64,000 nt of DNA from contig JANYHI010000068.1 in assembly GCA_025359125.1 (NCBI GenBank), positions 62,001 to 126,000 of the forward strand. Direction: 5' to 3'. Below, in pieces: positions 33,522 through 44,500 of this stretch. The stretch comes from Cytophagales bacterium. Its GTDB lineage: Bacteria > Bacteroidota > Bacteroidia > Cytophagales > Cyclobacteriaceae. The translations under genes and the position numbers were made by a program. The notes under the pieces are model-generated. The model was given only the letters and a program-made list of their open reading frames with translations, ran no database searches and was not told the origin of the DNA. Position 1 is the first letter of the stretch. Every line of letters starts with the position of its first letter.

Positions 33522-36446
33522 TTAGGCAGTTGTACTTTCTTCGGTTGCATACGCTTCAATTGGCAAACACGTGCACACTAAATTTCTATCTCCATAGGCG
33601 CTATCCACACGACTAACGCTCGGCCAAAATTTAACTGCCTTCACAAACGGGAGAGGATAAGCAGCTTTTTGTCTTGAGTAAGGGCGATTCCAAACATCGG
33701 CAGTTATCACAGCAGCAGTGTGCGGTGCATGCTTCAATACATTATTTTCTTTATCGGCTTTGCCTTCTTCAACTTCGCGGATTTCATTTCTGATTTCGAT
33801 CAGTGCATCTACAAAGCGATCCATCTCTGCTTTGGGTTCGCTCTCGGTTGGTTCAATCATAATCGTTCCGGCAACAGGGAAAGAAACAGTAGGAGCATGG
33901 AATCCGTAATCCATTAACCGCTTAGCTATGTCTTCCACTTCTACTCCAGCTTTTTTAAAGTCGCGGCAATCAACAATCATTTCATGTGCACTTCTTCCGT
34001 GTGTGCCTGTGTATAAAATTTTGTAATGGCCTTCTAATCTTTCTTTAATATAATTGGCATTGAAGATGGCTAACTTTGTAGCGTTGGTCAATCCTTCAGA
34101 ACCCATCATAGCAATATAGGCATACGAAATGGCAAGAATGCTTGCACTGCCCCAAGGCGCGGCAGATATAGCCGAGATTGCTTTTTCGCCACCTGTTTTA
34201 ATAACGGCATGACCCGGTAGAAATGGTTTTAGTTTATCGTTCACACAGATAGGCCCCATACCAGGCCCACCTCCACCATGTGGAATGCAAAATGTTTTAT
34301 GAAGATTTAGGTGACACACATCAGCCCCAATGTTGGCAGGCGATGTTAACCCAACTTGTGCATTCATATTCGCTCCATCCATATAAACCAGTCCCCCATT
34401 TTGATGAATGCTTTCGCAGATTTCTATAATGGCTTCTTCAAAAACTCCGTGTGTAGAAGGATACGTGACCATTAAGCAGGCGAGATTATTTTTGTACTGT
34501 TCGGCCTTTGCTTTTAAATCAGCCACATCAATTTTTCCATCGGCATCAGACTTAGTTACAATCACCTCCATACCCGCCATCACTGCACTGGCAGGATTTG
34601 TGCCATGAGCGGAAGAAGGAATTAATGCAATATTTCTATGATGATCGCCTCTGTTTTGATGATACGCACGGATCACCAACAAGCCTGCGTACTCGCCTTG
34701 AGCACCACTGTTGGGTTGCAGCGAAACTCCTGTGAAGCCTGTGATTTCTTTTAGCCAAACTTCTAGGGTATCGATCATTTCTTTATACCCAAGCGTTTGG
34801 TCGCTTGGCGCGAATGGATGAATCTGTCCTAACTCTGGCCAAGTAACAGGAATCATTTCGGTAGTTGCGTTCAACTTCATGGTGCAAGAGCCCAATGAAA
34901 TCATGGAATGCACCATCGATAAATCTTTGCTTTCTAATTTTTTTATGTAGCGGAGCATTTCGTGCTCGCTGTGATGAGAGTTGAAAACGGGGTGAGTGAG
35001 GTATGGCGACCTCACCCCCAGCCCTCCAGAGGAGAGGGGTGACTCCAAGATCAAATTATCTACAACTTTATTCGAGGCACCTCCCCTCTCCTCTGGAGAG
35101 GGGGCAGGGGGTGAGGTTCTTGTGGCCTTAAACACGTTCAAAATATCTTCCACATCACTCAATGTGGTTGTCTCATCCAATGATATTGCAATATGATTAT
35201 CCTTGAAATAGCGGAAATTAATTTCGTGTTTCACGGCTTCTTTCTCAATAGCCTTTTTATCGGCCACCGCAACTTTTAGCGTATCAAAATAAGTGCTATT
35301 CACCTGCGTGAAGCCACTTGCTTTAAGTTGTTTATCAAGAAGGCTTGTTAAGCCATGAATTCTTCCGGCAATTTTTTTTAACCCTACTGGTCCGTGATAG
35401 ACTGCGTACATACTTGCCATTACCGATAAAAGAACCTGTGCGGTACAAATATTGGAAGTTGCTTTCTCTCTGCGGATGTGTTGTTCGCGCGTTTGCAATG
35501 CCATACGATAGCCCGGATTACCTTGTGCATCTTGCGAGATACCGATAATGCGTCCAGGCATTTGTCTCTTGAACTCATCTTTCGTAGCGAAGAACGCAGC
35601 ATGCGGCCCGCCAAAACCCATAGGCACACCGAAACGTTGCGAGCAACCAACTACTACATCGGCACCCATTTCGCCAGGAGATTTCACTAATAATAAACTC
35701 ATTAAGTCAGCGCCCATTACTACGAACACTTCTTTTTCATGAGCAGATTCAATAAAAGAAGTGTAATCTTTTATTTCTCCATTGTTGTTCGGATTTTGTA
35801 AATAAACTCCAAACAAGCTGGCCTCGGTGATGTCTAATTTTGAAACATCGCCCACTACTAATTCTACACCGATAGGAGTGGCACGTGTTTTTAATAAATC
35901 AATAACTTGTGGAAAGGTATTTTCGTCCACAAAAAACTTATGAGAATCTTTCTTCAATGCTTTTTTAGAAGCATGTAGTAAATGCAATGCTTCGGCAGCA
36001 GCCGTAGCTTCATCCAACAAAGACGCATTGGCAATTTCCATTCCCGTAAGGTCGATGATCATTGTCTGATAGTTGATCAACGCTTCCATGCGCCCTTGGG
36101 CAATCTCTGCTTGATAAGGAGTGTAGGCGGTGTACCATCCTGGATTTTCTAAAACATTTCTGAGGATGACCCCGGGAGTGATGCAATTATAATAACCCGT
36201 GCCGATGTACGATTTATAAATCTTATTTTTAGACATCACCTTTTTGAATTCCTTTAAGAACTCATACTCCGATTGAGCCGCTGGCAAGTTCAATGCTTTT
36301 TTCAAGCGTATGTTGGCAGGCACTGTTTGATCGATCACTTCATCAACCGATTTTGCCTTCACCACTTTTAGCATCTCAGCTATATCTTTTGTGTTGGGCG
36401 CATTGTGCCGCGATTCAAATTTTTCGGAGTAGGTAGGATCGATCAT
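33522..36446 (-). CDS. gcvP: Glycine dehydrogenase (decarboxylating), P-protein of the glycine cleavage system
   Basis: PLP enzyme that decarboxylates glycine and passes aminomethyl to the H-protein lipoate. The single 974-residue chain joins the two P-protein halves. The N-terminal half has [20 protein letters not shown]. The C-terminal half has [40 protein letters not shown] with the PLP Lys, and [10 protein letters not shown]. Residues of about 444-479 are foreign to the family: they are the translation of an inserted palindromic repeat (35010-35116) sitting between the two halves, just before [16 protein letters not shown]. The frame is kept, and the site is a linker that varies in length. 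gcvH and gcvT are not in the window. Confidence 0.95.
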   Translation of the reverse strand: MIDPTYSEKFESRHNAPNTKDIAEMLKVVKAKSVDEVIDQTVPANIRLKKALNLPAAQSEYEFLKEFKKVMSKNKIYKSYIGTGYYNCITPGVILRNVLENPGWYTAYTPYQAEIAQGRMEALINYQTMIIDLTGMEIANASLLDEATAAAEALHLLHASKKALKKDSHKFFVDENTFPQVIDLLKTRATPIGVELVVGDVSKLDITEASLFGVYLQNPNNNGEIKDYTSFIESAHEKEVFVVMGADLMSLLLVKSPGEMGADVVVGCSQRFGVPMGFGGPHAAFFATKDEFKRQMPGRIIGISQDAQGNPGYRMALQTREQHIRREKATSNICTAQVLLSVMASMYAVYHGPVGLKKIAGRIHGLTSLLDKQLKASGFTQVNSTYFDTLKVAVADKKAIEKEAVKHEINFRYFKDNHIAISLDETTTLSDVEDILNVFKATRTSPPAPSPEERGGASNKVVDNLILESPLSSGGLGVRSPYLTHPVFNSHHSEHEMLRYIKKLESKDLSMVHSMISLGSCTMKLNATTEMIPVTWPELGQIHPFAPSDQTLGYKEMIDTLEVWLKEITGFTGVSLQPNSGAQGEYAGLLVIRAYHQNRGDHHRNIALIPSSAHGTNPASAVMAGMEVIVTKSDADGKIDVADLKAKAEQYKNNLACLMVTYPSTHGVFEEAIIEICESIHQNGGLVYMDGANMNAQVGLTSPANIGADVCHLNLHKTFCIPHGGGGPGMGPICVNDKLKPFLPGHAVIKTGGEKAISAISAAPWGSASILAISYAYIAMMGSEGLTNATKLAIFNANYIKERLEGHYKILYTGTHGRSAHEMIVDCRDFKKAGVEVEDIAKRLMDYGFHAPTVSFPVAGTIMIEPTESEPKAEMDRFVDALIEIRNEIREVEEGKADKENNVLKHAPHTAAVITADVWNRPYSRQKAAYPLPFVKAVKFWPSVSRVDSAYGDRNLVCTCLPIEAYATEESTTA
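35010..35116. repeat. Palindromic repeat element inserted in frame within gcvP
   Basis: An inverted repeat of 107 bp with ends CCTCACCCCC / GGGGGTGAGG. The left arm continues as AGCCCTCCAGAGGAGAGGGG and the right arm as CCCCTCTCCTCTGGAGAGGG, around a centre of about 30 nt (ATCAAATTATCTACAACTTT). The arms are much richer in GC than the surrounding gene. Elements with CCCCTCTCC...GGAGAGGGG arms are common intergenic repeats in many bacteria. Here the element adds about 36 codons without stops. Confidence 0.85.
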
Positions 36447-36514
36447 TCGTATTCAGTTAATAGTTATTTGTTATCAGCAATGATTAACCATTAACCGATA
36501 ATTGTTAGCTTTTG

Positions 36515-36934
36515 TTAGAATCTCTCAAACTGCGAAAAGAAGAAACTTCCTTCAATCGCGGCATTCTCGTCTGAATCGGATCCATGGATAGCATTTGCGT
36601 CTATCGATTTTGCGAACAGCGCGCGGATGGTACCAGCTTCTGCTTTTTTAGGATCGGTAGCACCAATTAATTTGCGGAAATCTTCTACGGCATTTTCTTT
36701 CTCTAAAATCATAGGGATAATAGAACCAGATGACATATAAGTCACCAATTCGCCATAAAATCCTCTCTCTTTATGCACTTCGTAAAACTTGCCAGCGAGC
36801 TCACTGCTCAGGTTTGTTTTCTTCATTGCTACAATGCGAAATCCGGCTTCTTCAATCATTTTAGTAATCGCGCCTGCATTATTTGCCAGCACTGCATCGG
36901 GCTTAAGCATGGTAAAAGTTCTATTGGTTGCCAT
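36515..36934 (-). CDS. ndk: Nucleoside-diphosphate kinase
   Basis: Transfers the terminal phosphate between nucleoside di- and triphosphates via a phospho-histidine. The 139-residue protein has the standard length. It contains [11 protein letters not shown], the [15 protein letters not shown] region, GTIRALFA and the active-site segment [12 protein letters not shown] with H117. It is divergent from nrnA, and a consensus promoter on the minus strand lies at 36976-37003, giving a leader of about 35 nt. The close pairing ndk-nrnA on opposite strands is common in Bacteroidota. Confidence 0.97.
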   Translation of the reverse strand: MATNRTFTMLKPDAVLANNAGAITKMIEEAGFRIVAMKKTNLSSELAGKFYEVHKERGFYGELVTYMSSGSIIPMILEKENAVEDFRKLIGATDPKKAEAGTIRALFAKSIDANAIHGSDSDENAAIEGSFFFSQFERF

Positions 36935-36975
36935 TTTAGTATTTTTTGAGGGTTTTAAGAATTATAATTTGGGCG

Positions 36976-37003
36976 CAAAAGTATTAAAAGAACACAGAAC
37001 CAA
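36976..37003 (-). promoter_or_regulatory. Bacteroidota-type promoter of ndk
   Basis: Minus-strand TTG (37001-37003), 17-nt spacer, TACTTTTG (36976-36983), an exact TAnnTTTG box. Confidence 0.72.
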
Positions 37004-37046
37004 GAAGCTTGAATCCAGAATCATTGATTATTTTTGCCCTCCTGTT

Positions 37047-38066
37047 ATGAACGATATTCAGGCACTCAAGCAATTTCTGTCATCTCCTAAAAAGGTGGTG
37101 ATTGTAACCCATTTTAAGCCAGATGCCGATGCCCTTGGCTCATCGCTAGGGTTGGCGGGTTATCTTATTAAAAAAGGACATTTTGTAGATGTAATCACAC
37201 CTAGCGATTATCCTGATTTTCTTGGCTGGATGCCTCTCAAAGAAATTGTAACCGCTCTGTCTAAAGAGTCAAACGAACCCTTTAAAAAAGCTAATGTGCT
37301 TTTGGCGAAAGCAGAAATTATTTTTTGCCTTGATTTTTCGAGTCTGCAACGAATTAATGAGCTGGGCGAAAAAGTGAAAGAAGCTTCGGGTAAAAAGGTT
37401 TTGATAGATCACCACTTGGAGCCAGAAAATTTTGCGGACTTCGAAAAATGGGATGTCAGCTCTGCTTCTACAGCAGAATTAATTTATGAACTGATTGATG
37501 AGCTTGGAGATAAAAATGAGATTGACGCCAACATTGCCAATTGCCTTTATGCTGGTTTAATGACTGATACGGGTGGGTTTCGCCATAATAATACAACCCA
37601 AAAAGAATTTCTTATTGCTTCAGAATTAGTGAGCCGAGGTGCTAGCCCAAGTGAGGTGGCAAAGAAAATCTACGATACAAATTCATTGGAAAGATTGCGC
37701 CTTACGGGATACGCCTTGAGTCAAAAATTAAAAGTATTGCCCGAATTTAATACCGCTTATATAACGCTGACTTGGGAAGAACTTCGCCAATACGGATCGC
37801 AAACGGGCGATACCGAAGGATTAGTGAATTATGGTCTTTCTATTAAGGGAATTAAAATGGCGGTACTGATGTATGACAGGAAGGAAGAAATAAAATTGTC
37901 ATTCCGCTCGTTGTCAGATTTTGATGTGAACGCGCTGGCGCGCAAACACTTTAGTGGAGGCGGCCATAAAAATGCCTCGGGCGGGCAATCAAAATTATCA
38001 TTAGAAGAAACTTTGAAGAAATTTTTATCAATTTTGCCAGAGTATAAACAAGAATTAAATCGATAA
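37047..38066 (+). CDS. nrnA: DHH-family oligoribonuclease/3'-phosphoadenosine phosphatase NrnA
   Basis: A 339-residue DHH-DHHA1 phosphoesterase that degrades short RNAs from the 5' or 3' end and can hydrolyse pAp. The metal-binding motifs are THFKPDADALGSSLG (H22, D26, D28), CLDFSS, DHH at 121-123 (LIDHHLEPENFAD) and GLMTDTGGFRHNN; the DHHA1 domain ends in FSGGGHKNASGG. A longer in-frame reading starts at 36789, but it would run across the ndk promoter and its extra residues are out-of-frame ndk sequence, so ATG 37047 was taken. It begins a run of five plus-strand genes with small gaps that ends with rdgB. Confidence 0.94.
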   Translation: MNDIQALKQFLSSPKKVVIVTHFKPDADALGSSLGLAGYLIKKGHFVDVITPSDYPDFLGWMPLKEIVTALSKESNEPFKKANVLLAKAEIIFCLDFSSLQRINELGEKVKEASGKKVLIDHHLEPENFADFEKWDVSSASTAELIYELIDELGDKNEIDANIANCLYAGLMTDTGGFRHNNTTQKEFLIASELVSRGASPSEVAKKIYDTNSLERLRLTGYALSQKLKVLPEFNTAYITLTWEELRQYGSQTGDTEGLVNYGLSIKGIKMAVLMYDRKEEIKLSFRSLSDFDVNALARKHFSGGGHKNASGGQSKLSLEETLKKFLSILPEYKQELNR

Positions 38067-38102
38067 TCAGTTATACCTAAATTAAATTATTAAAACCAAC
38101 CA

Positions 38103-39035
38103 ATGAAAAATTACCTTTTGCTACTATTTTTTGCCGCAGTTCTGGCAGCTTGTTCTAATTCAAAGAAAACCCCTTCCGGATATGAGTTTACTGTATTGCG
38201 CAAAGGCGATGGAGTGAAAGTAGATTCAGGTAAGTTTTTGGTAATGAATCTTGTTTTTAAAGATGGCAAAGATTCCGTTTGGAATGATTCGCAAAAGAAT
38301 GGCTTCCCGGCAGTTATTCAAAATCAAGGTGCGGTGCCAGAAGGGGACGCGGTATTGGAAGTGGTGAAGATGATGACAAAAGGAGATTCCGTTTCTTTTA
38401 AAATTCCTGCTAAAAAACTATTCGAGAAAACGTTCCGCCAGCCTATTCCTTTTGGTGTAGACACCACTCAAACTTTTACATTCAATATTGGATTAAAAGA
38501 TGTGATGGATCGCGAACAGATCAATAAGCTTCAGCAGGATATGGTTGCCAAGCAGAACGAAAAAATGCTTAAAGATCAACAAGTTCAATTAGCAAAAGAC
38601 ACCGTGATTATTGATGCTTTCTTAAAAGCAAAAAATGTAGCTGCCTCAAAAACAAAATCGGGTTTGCGCTACATCATTACACAAGCAGGAAAAGGTGAAA
38701 ATGTAAAATCAGGCCAAGCTGTTAAAATAAATTATAGTGGATATTTATTAAATGGTAAATATTTTGATAGCAGCAATGAAGAAGAAGCAAAAAAGTACAA
38801 TGTTTTTAATGAGGCACGCAAGCCGTACGCTCCCTTGGAAGTTACAGTTGGCTTTCAACAAGTGATACCGGGATGGGAAGAAGCCATGCAGTTAATGAAT
38901 AAAGGATCTAAGATGACAGTTTACATCCCTTCTACTTTAGCTTATGGTAATCAAAAGAGAGGCGAAATAATAACAGAAAATTCTGTCCTTGTTTTTGATA
39001 TGGAAATGGTTGATATAAATACACCTAAAAAATGA
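38103..39035 (+). CDS. FKBP-type peptidyl-prolyl isomerase lipoprotein (first of three)
   Basis: A 310-residue lipoprotein (lipobox LAAC, C17) with two FKBP-like domains joined by a helical linker. The first (about 25-140) is degenerate. The second (about 178-305) keeps the FKBP pocket: INYSGYLLNGKYFDSS, VIPGWEEAMQLMNKG and YIPSTLAYG followed by LVFDMEMVDI. It is expected to speed proline isomerisation in proteins folding in the periplasm or at the outer membrane. The next FKBP gene overlaps its stop by 4 nt (ATGA), indicating translational coupling. Of the three FKBP genes this has the best-preserved active site. Confidence 0.92.
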   Translation: MKNYLLLLFFAAVLAACSNSKKTPSGYEFTVLRKGDGVKVDSGKFLVMNLVFKDGKDSVWNDSQKNGFPAVIQNQGAVPEGDAVLEVVKMMTKGDSVSFKIPAKKLFEKTFRQPIPFGVDTTQTFTFNIGLKDVMDREQINKLQQDMVAKQNEKMLKDQQVQLAKDTVIIDAFLKAKNVAASKTKSGLRYIITQAGKGENVKSGQAVKINYSGYLLNGKYFDSSNEEEAKKYNVFNEARKPYAPLEVTVGFQQVIPGWEEAMQLMNKGSKMTVYIPSTLAYGNQKRGEIITENSVLVFDMEMVDINTPKK

Positions 39036-39916
39036 AAAGAATAGGATTTTGGTTGATTGGGTTTGGTTTGCTTTCGTCTTGTAGTACAGATACACCATCC
39101 GGACCAACGTTTGACGATCAACTTAAAAAAGATGTTGTTGCTGTTGATGCCTACTTGACATCAAAAGGAATAACAGCTATTCAAGATCCAACGGGTGCGC
39201 GTTATGTTGTAACAACAAGTGGAACAGGATCTATTCCGGCAGCGACAGACACGGCTTATGTAAGTTTAAAGACTACCGTGATGAGTTCGGGAGCAGTTTA
39301 CTTTGATTCAAAAGATGATTTTTATAGCATCCTCTTGGGCGATAAAAATCTTCTTTATTCTTGGAAGGCAGTAATCCCTAAACTTAATAGAGGAAGTAGT
39401 TTTACGATATACTCGCCTTCGGGTTTGGCTTATGGTACTTCATCCTCTGCCAATGGAGTGCTTCCGGCAAATTCAAATATAATTTTTGATATGAAGCTTT
39501 TTGATGATAAAGCTTTCGATAAAGTAGCTCAGTTCAAGGCAGATACTACAGCTATTCAAAACTATTTGACAACCAACGTAGTGGCTAATTACGTGAAAGA
39601 CGCTAGCGGATTGCGCTATGTTGTTACTACAGTTGGTACAGGAGCCAAGCCAACGGCTACAAGCACCATTTCATTTACATACACCGGAAAATTTTTAAAG
39701 TCGGGTACTACTTTTGATAGTTCCTCAACACCCGTTTCTTCTAAGTTAAGCGGACTGATTAAAGGATTTCAAATTGGTATGTTACTTTTAAATGTTGGAA
39801 GCAAGGCAACTCTTTATATCCCCTCTTCTTTAGCGTACGGTCTTTTCGGAAGTTCGGGTACTATCCCTAGTAATGCTAATTTAATTTTTGAAGTTGAACT
39901 GGTAAGTACTAATTAG
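39032..39916 (+). CDS. FKBP-type peptidyl-prolyl isomerase lipoprotein (second of three)
   Basis: A 294-residue lipoprotein (FGLLSSC, C17) with two FKBP-like domains of about 110 residues that resemble each other: both contain a GxRYVVTTxGTG strand, and end with SGLAYG or SSLAYG followed by NxNLIFEVEL or NSNIIFDMKL. The second domain keeps FTYTGKFLKSGTTFDSS, but the pocket Trp (VIPGW in classical FKBPs) is Phe in LIKGFQIGM. The first domain lacks most pocket residues. It may act mainly as a chaperone rather than an isomerase; this is inference. It is coupled to the gene before it. Confidence 0.88.
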   Translation: MKRIGFWLIGFGLLSSCSTDTPSGPTFDDQLKKDVVAVDAYLTSKGITAIQDPTGARYVVTTSGTGSIPAATDTAYVSLKTTVMSSGAVYFDSKDDFYSILLGDKNLLYSWKAVIPKLNRGSSFTIYSPSGLAYGTSSSANGVLPANSNIIFDMKLFDDKAFDKVAQFKADTTAIQNYLTTNVVANYVKDASGLRYVVTTVGTGAKPTATSTISFTYTGKFLKSGTTFDSSSTPVSSKLSGLIKGFQIGMLLLNVGSKATLYIPSSLAYGLFGSSGTIPSNANLIFEVELVSTN

Positions 39917-39934
39917 TTTGAATTAATAGAGAGT

Positions 39935-40801
39935 ATGAAGGCTTTCATTACTGTTGGGATAATCTTGCTTCTTATCTCGTGCAGCGATGAAAGCCTTATT
40001 CCGTATAATGAGCAGCTAAGAAAAGATATTCAATTAGTAGATTCCTACCTCAAGGCAAATTCTATTTTAGCCGAAAAAGATTCTTCTGGTTTTAGGTTTA
40101 CTATTGCTTCAATCGGCAATAACTATAAGCCAAAATTAATCGATTCAGTAATTATAAAAACGTCTGTACATTTATTAAGCGGGCAATCTATTTCCTCTAA
40201 TAGTACTTTTACTTTTTTAGCAAGCAAGCTTATAAAAGCATTACAAATTGAGGTAGTGAAGTTAGGAGAGAATGGAAAAGTAACTTTGTATGTTCCTAGT
40301 GGTTTAGCTTATGGAGCCTACCAGGCTGGCCCTATTCCTAAAAACTCAAACCTGATTATCGATGTAGAGCTGATAAAAGTAATTCCGCAATACACAAGGC
40401 AATTGCTACTCGATATTGATTCTATTAGTCAATACCTTTCAAAAAAATCTATCACAGCTACCATAACAGATATATCTGGCTTACGTGGCATAATTAACAA
40501 GGTGGCTCCCTCTACAGCTATCAATCCGTTGGCTACCGATTCGGTTGTTATAAATTACACAGGAAAAATTTTATCATCGGGAATAGTTTTCGATCAATCC
40601 TCTTCCCCAACTGGCTACCGCCTAAGCAAATCTACTACCCTCAAAGCATGGCAAAAAGGTCTGCCTCTTATTAAGGAAGGATCGTCTGCTACTTTTTATG
40701 TTCCTTCGGGTTTGGGATTTGGCTCTTACGAAAAATTTGGCGTGCCCCCTAACACTAATTTAATTTATGATGTTGAATTAGTAAAAGTTATCAGTAAGTA
40801 A
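39935..40801 (+). CDS. FKBP-type peptidyl-prolyl isomerase lipoprotein (third of three)
   Basis: A 288-residue lipoprotein (LLLISC, C16), again with two FKBP-like domains. The C-terminal one has INYTGKILSSGIVFDQSS and LKAWQKGLPLIKEGSSATFY, so the pocket Trp is kept, but the usual AYG is replaced by GLGFGSY. The N-terminal one has only the frame of the fold (SGLAYGAYQAGPIPKNSNLI). It aligns along its length with the second FKBP lipoprotein, sharing LRKDIQLVDSYL against LKKDVVAVDAYL near the N-terminus, so the two arose by duplication. rdgB starts on the last base of its stop codon (TAATG). Confidence 0.86.
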   Translation: MKAFITVGIILLLISCSDESLIPYNEQLRKDIQLVDSYLKANSILAEKDSSGFRFTIASIGNNYKPKLIDSVIIKTSVHLLSGQSISSNSTFTFLASKLIKALQIEVVKLGENGKVTLYVPSGLAYGAYQAGPIPKNSNLIIDVELIKVIPQYTRQLLLDIDSISQYLSKKSITATITDISGLRGIINKVAPSTAINPLATDSVVINYTGKILSSGIVFDQSSSPTGYRLSKSTTLKAWQKGLPLIKEGSSATFYVPSGLGFGSYEKFGVPPNTNLIYDVELVKVISK

Positions 40802-41394
40802 TGCGAATTTGTTTTGCTACCAACAATCTTCATAAGCTGGATGAAATCCGTTCTGTAGCGGGAGATCAATTTACTATTTTAAGTTTAGCTGACATTGGTT
40901 GCTTTGAAGAATTACCCGAAGAGCAGAACACCTTATTAGGCAACTCACTTCAAAAAGCTAAATATGTTTTTAAAAAATTTGGGGTAATCTGTTTTGCCGA
41001 TGATTCGGGATTAGAAGTTGATGCGCTAAATGGAGCACCGGGAGTAGACTCAGCACATTATGCAGGGCCGCAACGAAAGGCAGATGATAACATGGATCTT
41101 CTATTGAAGAATTTAATCAATATTGAAAATAGAGGTGCGCAGTTTAGAACAATTATCACATTGGTAACACCGACTATGATCAAACAGTTTGAAGGCATTG
41201 TGAGAGGTGTTATTACGAGAGAGAAAATTGGCTCAGCGGGCTTTGGCTACAATCCAATATTTATGCCCGATGGGTTCTCTCAAACCATGGCCGAAATGAC
41301 GATGACTGAAAAAAATCAAATCAGCCATCGCGCGGTTGCTACGCACAAGCTAATCTCTTTCCTACAAAAAAAAGACGAGCCAATACTTAGTTAA
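40801..41394 (+). CDS. rdgB: Non-canonical purine NTP pyrophosphatase (RdgB/HAM1)
   Basis: Hydrolyses ITP, dITP and XTP to monophosphates, keeping deaminated purines out of DNA and RNA. The 197-residue protein begins with the family signature FATNNLHKLDEIRSV and has CFADDSGLEVDALNGAPGV, SAHYAG, the GVITREKIGSAGFGYNPIF loop and a closing ISHRAVA. Length and start are normal. It overlaps the FKBP gene by one base (TAATG), so it is translationally coupled and ends the nrnA-FKBP-rdgB run. Confidence 0.96.
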   Translation: MRICFATNNLHKLDEIRSVAGDQFTILSLADIGCFEELPEEQNTLLGNSLQKAKYVFKKFGVICFADDSGLEVDALNGAPGVDSAHYAGPQRKADDNMDLLLKNLINIENRGAQFRTIITLVTPTMIKQFEGIVRGVITREKIGSAGFGYNPIFMPDGFSQTMAEMTMTEKNQISHRAVATHKLISFLQKKDEPILS

Positions 41395-41405
41395 GTTATG
41401 ATATT

Positions 41406-41436
41406 GAAAAGCGGCCTAGTCGAGCCGATACTTTTC
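41406..41436 (+). other. Hairpin downstream of rdgB
   Basis: GAAAAG-CGGC, an 8-nt loop, GCCG-ATA-CTTTTC: a stem with a 3-nt bulge and no U-tract. It may be a decayed terminator or processing site of the rdgB transcript; function not shown. Confidence 0.4.
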
Positions 41437-41506
41437 AGCGCAAGCATTTGGTTTTCATTCGTAAAATTATGCCATTTTATTGCGATCACGCCATGAGGGT
41501 TATATC

Positions 41507-41536
41507 AAAAAAAAGCTGCCTCGTAAATGAGACAGC
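41507..41536 (-). terminator. Rho-independent terminator of secDF
   Basis: Stem GCTGCCTC (41515-41522) / GAGACAGC (41529-41536) with one G-U pair and a 6-nt loop; on the minus strand it is followed by eight T (41507-41514). It lies 21 nt beyond the secDF stop. Confidence 0.85.
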
Positions 41537-41557
41537 CTTTTAAATTCCGATTATAGG

Positions 41558-44500
41558 TTATGCTCTCGCAGCCGTTGCTTCAGCTTTCGCGCCTTCCGCT
41601 ACATTTTTATCCAAGTCCAACACTATTGGTGCCGCAATAAAAATAGAGGAATAGGTTCCAATTACGAATCCTACGAAAAGCGCAAATGAGAAGCCTCTTA
41701 ACACTTCTCCTCCAAAAATTAAAAGAACGATAACCGTAATAAGTGTTGTTCCTGATGTGATAAGCGTACGACTCAGCGTATTGTTAATCGCATCGTTAAA
41801 AATAGTTTTTACATCGTGCTTGGCTCCAAATCCCAAGAACTCACGAATACGATCGAAGATAATTACGGTATCGTTGATGGAGTAACCGATGATCGTTAAT
41901 ATCGCTGCTATAAACACCTGATCGATCTCGAATGCGAAACCGAAAACACGGGCAATTGCGAAAGAAGAAATTACAAAGAGCGAATCGTGAAAAAGAGCAA
42001 TTACTGCACCCAAGCTGTATTGCCATTTCTTAAATCGGATTAACACATAAACAAATATCAACACTAACGCTAGGAAGCTGGCTTCTACAGATGAGTTTTT
42101 AATATCATCAGCAATCGTTGCGCCCACTTTTGAGGAGGACGAAATTGCGAAATGTGTTTCATCTATTTGCGCATCGTTCTCGCTAAACTGCAAGCCAGTA
42201 TATTTTGAGATACCCGCTACCAAAGCGCTTTTTACTTTATCATCTGCACCATCCGATTCGTCATCTACTAAGTAAGAAGTGGTAACTTTCATCACATTAT
42301 TGCCTCCGTAATTTTTTACTTCTGTTCCAGAGTTCTCAAAACCAACGGCTAATGCGTTGCGCATAGCGGTTGCTTCCACTGGTTTTTGAAACGATACAAT
42401 GTAGGAACGACCTCCTTTAAAATCCACTCCAAAGTTTAATCCCTGCACGGCTATTATTATAATTCCAACCAAAATAAAGCTGGCAGAAAAAATGTACGCT
42501 TTTTTACGGTTGCCAATAAAGTTATATTCTTTACGCTTGCGAATAATGTTTGAGATCGGAGTTTCAAAAGATACTTTCGCATCGTCTCCTTTGCGCACCA
42601 TCCACTCTACCACTAAGCGTGAAATGTAAACAGCCGTGAAGAACGAACAGGTAATACCGATGATCAGCGTAATAGCAAAACCTTTGATTGGTCCCTGACC
42701 TAGAATATACAAGGCAGCAGCAGTAAACAGTGTAGTTAAGTTCGAGTCGAAAATGGTCATGAAGGCGCGATCGAATCCTAACTTAATAGCATCGCGTAAC
42801 TTTCTTCCAATGGCCAATTCTTCTTTTATACGTTCGTAAATCAATACGTTCGCATCTACCGCCATACCCATCGTAAGAACGATACCCGCAATACCCGGCA
42901 AAGTTAAGGAAGCATTAAACTGCGCTAAGATTCCTAAGATAAAGAAGATGTTGAATAGCAACGCAATGTTAGCAACCCAACCACCTTTAGAGTAATAGGC
43001 CACCATGAATAGAACCACTAATGCTAAACCAGCAGCCATTGAAACGAAGCCTTGATTTTGCGCCACCTGTCCAAGCGTTGGGCCAACGATGGCTTCTTCT
43101 ACAATGCGAGTGGGCGCTGGCAATGAACCGGCCTTTAAAACGTTTGCCAAATCTTTTGCTTCTTCATTGGTGAATGAGCCACTGATTTGAGAGTTTCCAT
43201 TGGGGATTTCTCCGTTTACAGAAGGTGCTGTGTAAACGAAGTTATCTAATACAATAGCAATTCTTCCTTGTGGTTGTTTAGCAGAGGCAGCGGCTGTAAC
43301 CTTTGCCCATGTTTTTGCACCAGCTGCATTCATCTGCATGCTTACTGCGGGGCGAGCAAACTGATCGAAATCTAAACGAGCATCATTGATTACTTCACCC
43401 GTCAACAATGGTTTTCCGTTTCTGCCAATGTTTACAAAGTTTAATTGAAGATCATCAACACCTGGTGTTACGTCTGGATTTGATTTTACATCCCAAAAGA
43501 AACCAATAGTGCGGGGCAACAACGAACGAACATCAGCGCGATTTAAAATTTTATTGATTGTTGAAGTATCTTTTACTTGGTAATAAAAAGGAATACTCTG
43601 GCTGCTTAATGAAAACAAAGGTGAAGACGTAGCATTGCGAAGAGAGTCCAGCGAATTACCTGTGCTGTCGGTAGCGGCTGTCGACAATGCTTTTTCAAGA
43701 GCTGATTTTGTAGTGTCTGCAGGAGTAATACTTTTCGTAGCAACGTCAGCAGAGGGTGTGATAGCTGCTGATTTTTTTTCATTTTGTTCTTTTAACAAAA
43801 GCTGATTAATCGCGCCAAGCGATTGGCTCAATTGCGGATCGAATGGTTCTACCACTTCCCAGAATTCTAAACGAGCAACACCTTGCAATAATTTACGAAC
43901 ACGTTGCGGATTATCGGCACCCGGAATTTCAATTTGAATACGACCCGTACCTTGTAAGCGTTGGATGTTGGGTTGCGATGTTCCGAACTGATCGATACGA
44001 GTTTTTAAAATAGTGAATGAGCGATCAATCGCACTTTCAATTTCAGTATTCAAAAACTTCATTACATCGGCATCGCTATCGGTAAGCTTTACGCGATCTT
44101 TATTAGCAGCAGAAGTAAACAATGAAGCTAAAGACTTATCAGGGTTTGCATCTTTAAAAGCTTTGAAGAACAGCGAGCTGAAATTTTCAGAGCTTGTCTT
44201 TTGTAACTCGCGAGCTTTTTGCAAAGCAACCACAAATGTTGGATCTTGATTATTTCCACTTAAGCCACGGATGATGTCGATAGGGGAAATCTCCAACACC
44301 ACGTGCATACCTCCTTGCAAGTCGAGGCCAAGGCTAAGTTCACTTTCCTTTACTTCTTTGTAAGTGTACTCTGCTCCGAACAAATTATAAACTGGCTTAT
44401 TCCATAATGAGTCTAGGTAATTTTGTTTTTTAGCTAAGTTAAGTGCACCGCCTTTATCGGTGGCAAAACGAATAGCATCTTTTTGAATATTGCCCGATAT

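Noticed and set aside
36789-37046. Longer N-terminal reading of nrnA
   Set aside because: The extension overlaps ndk on the other strand and crosses the ndk promoter; the DHH family begins at the residue encoded at 37047.
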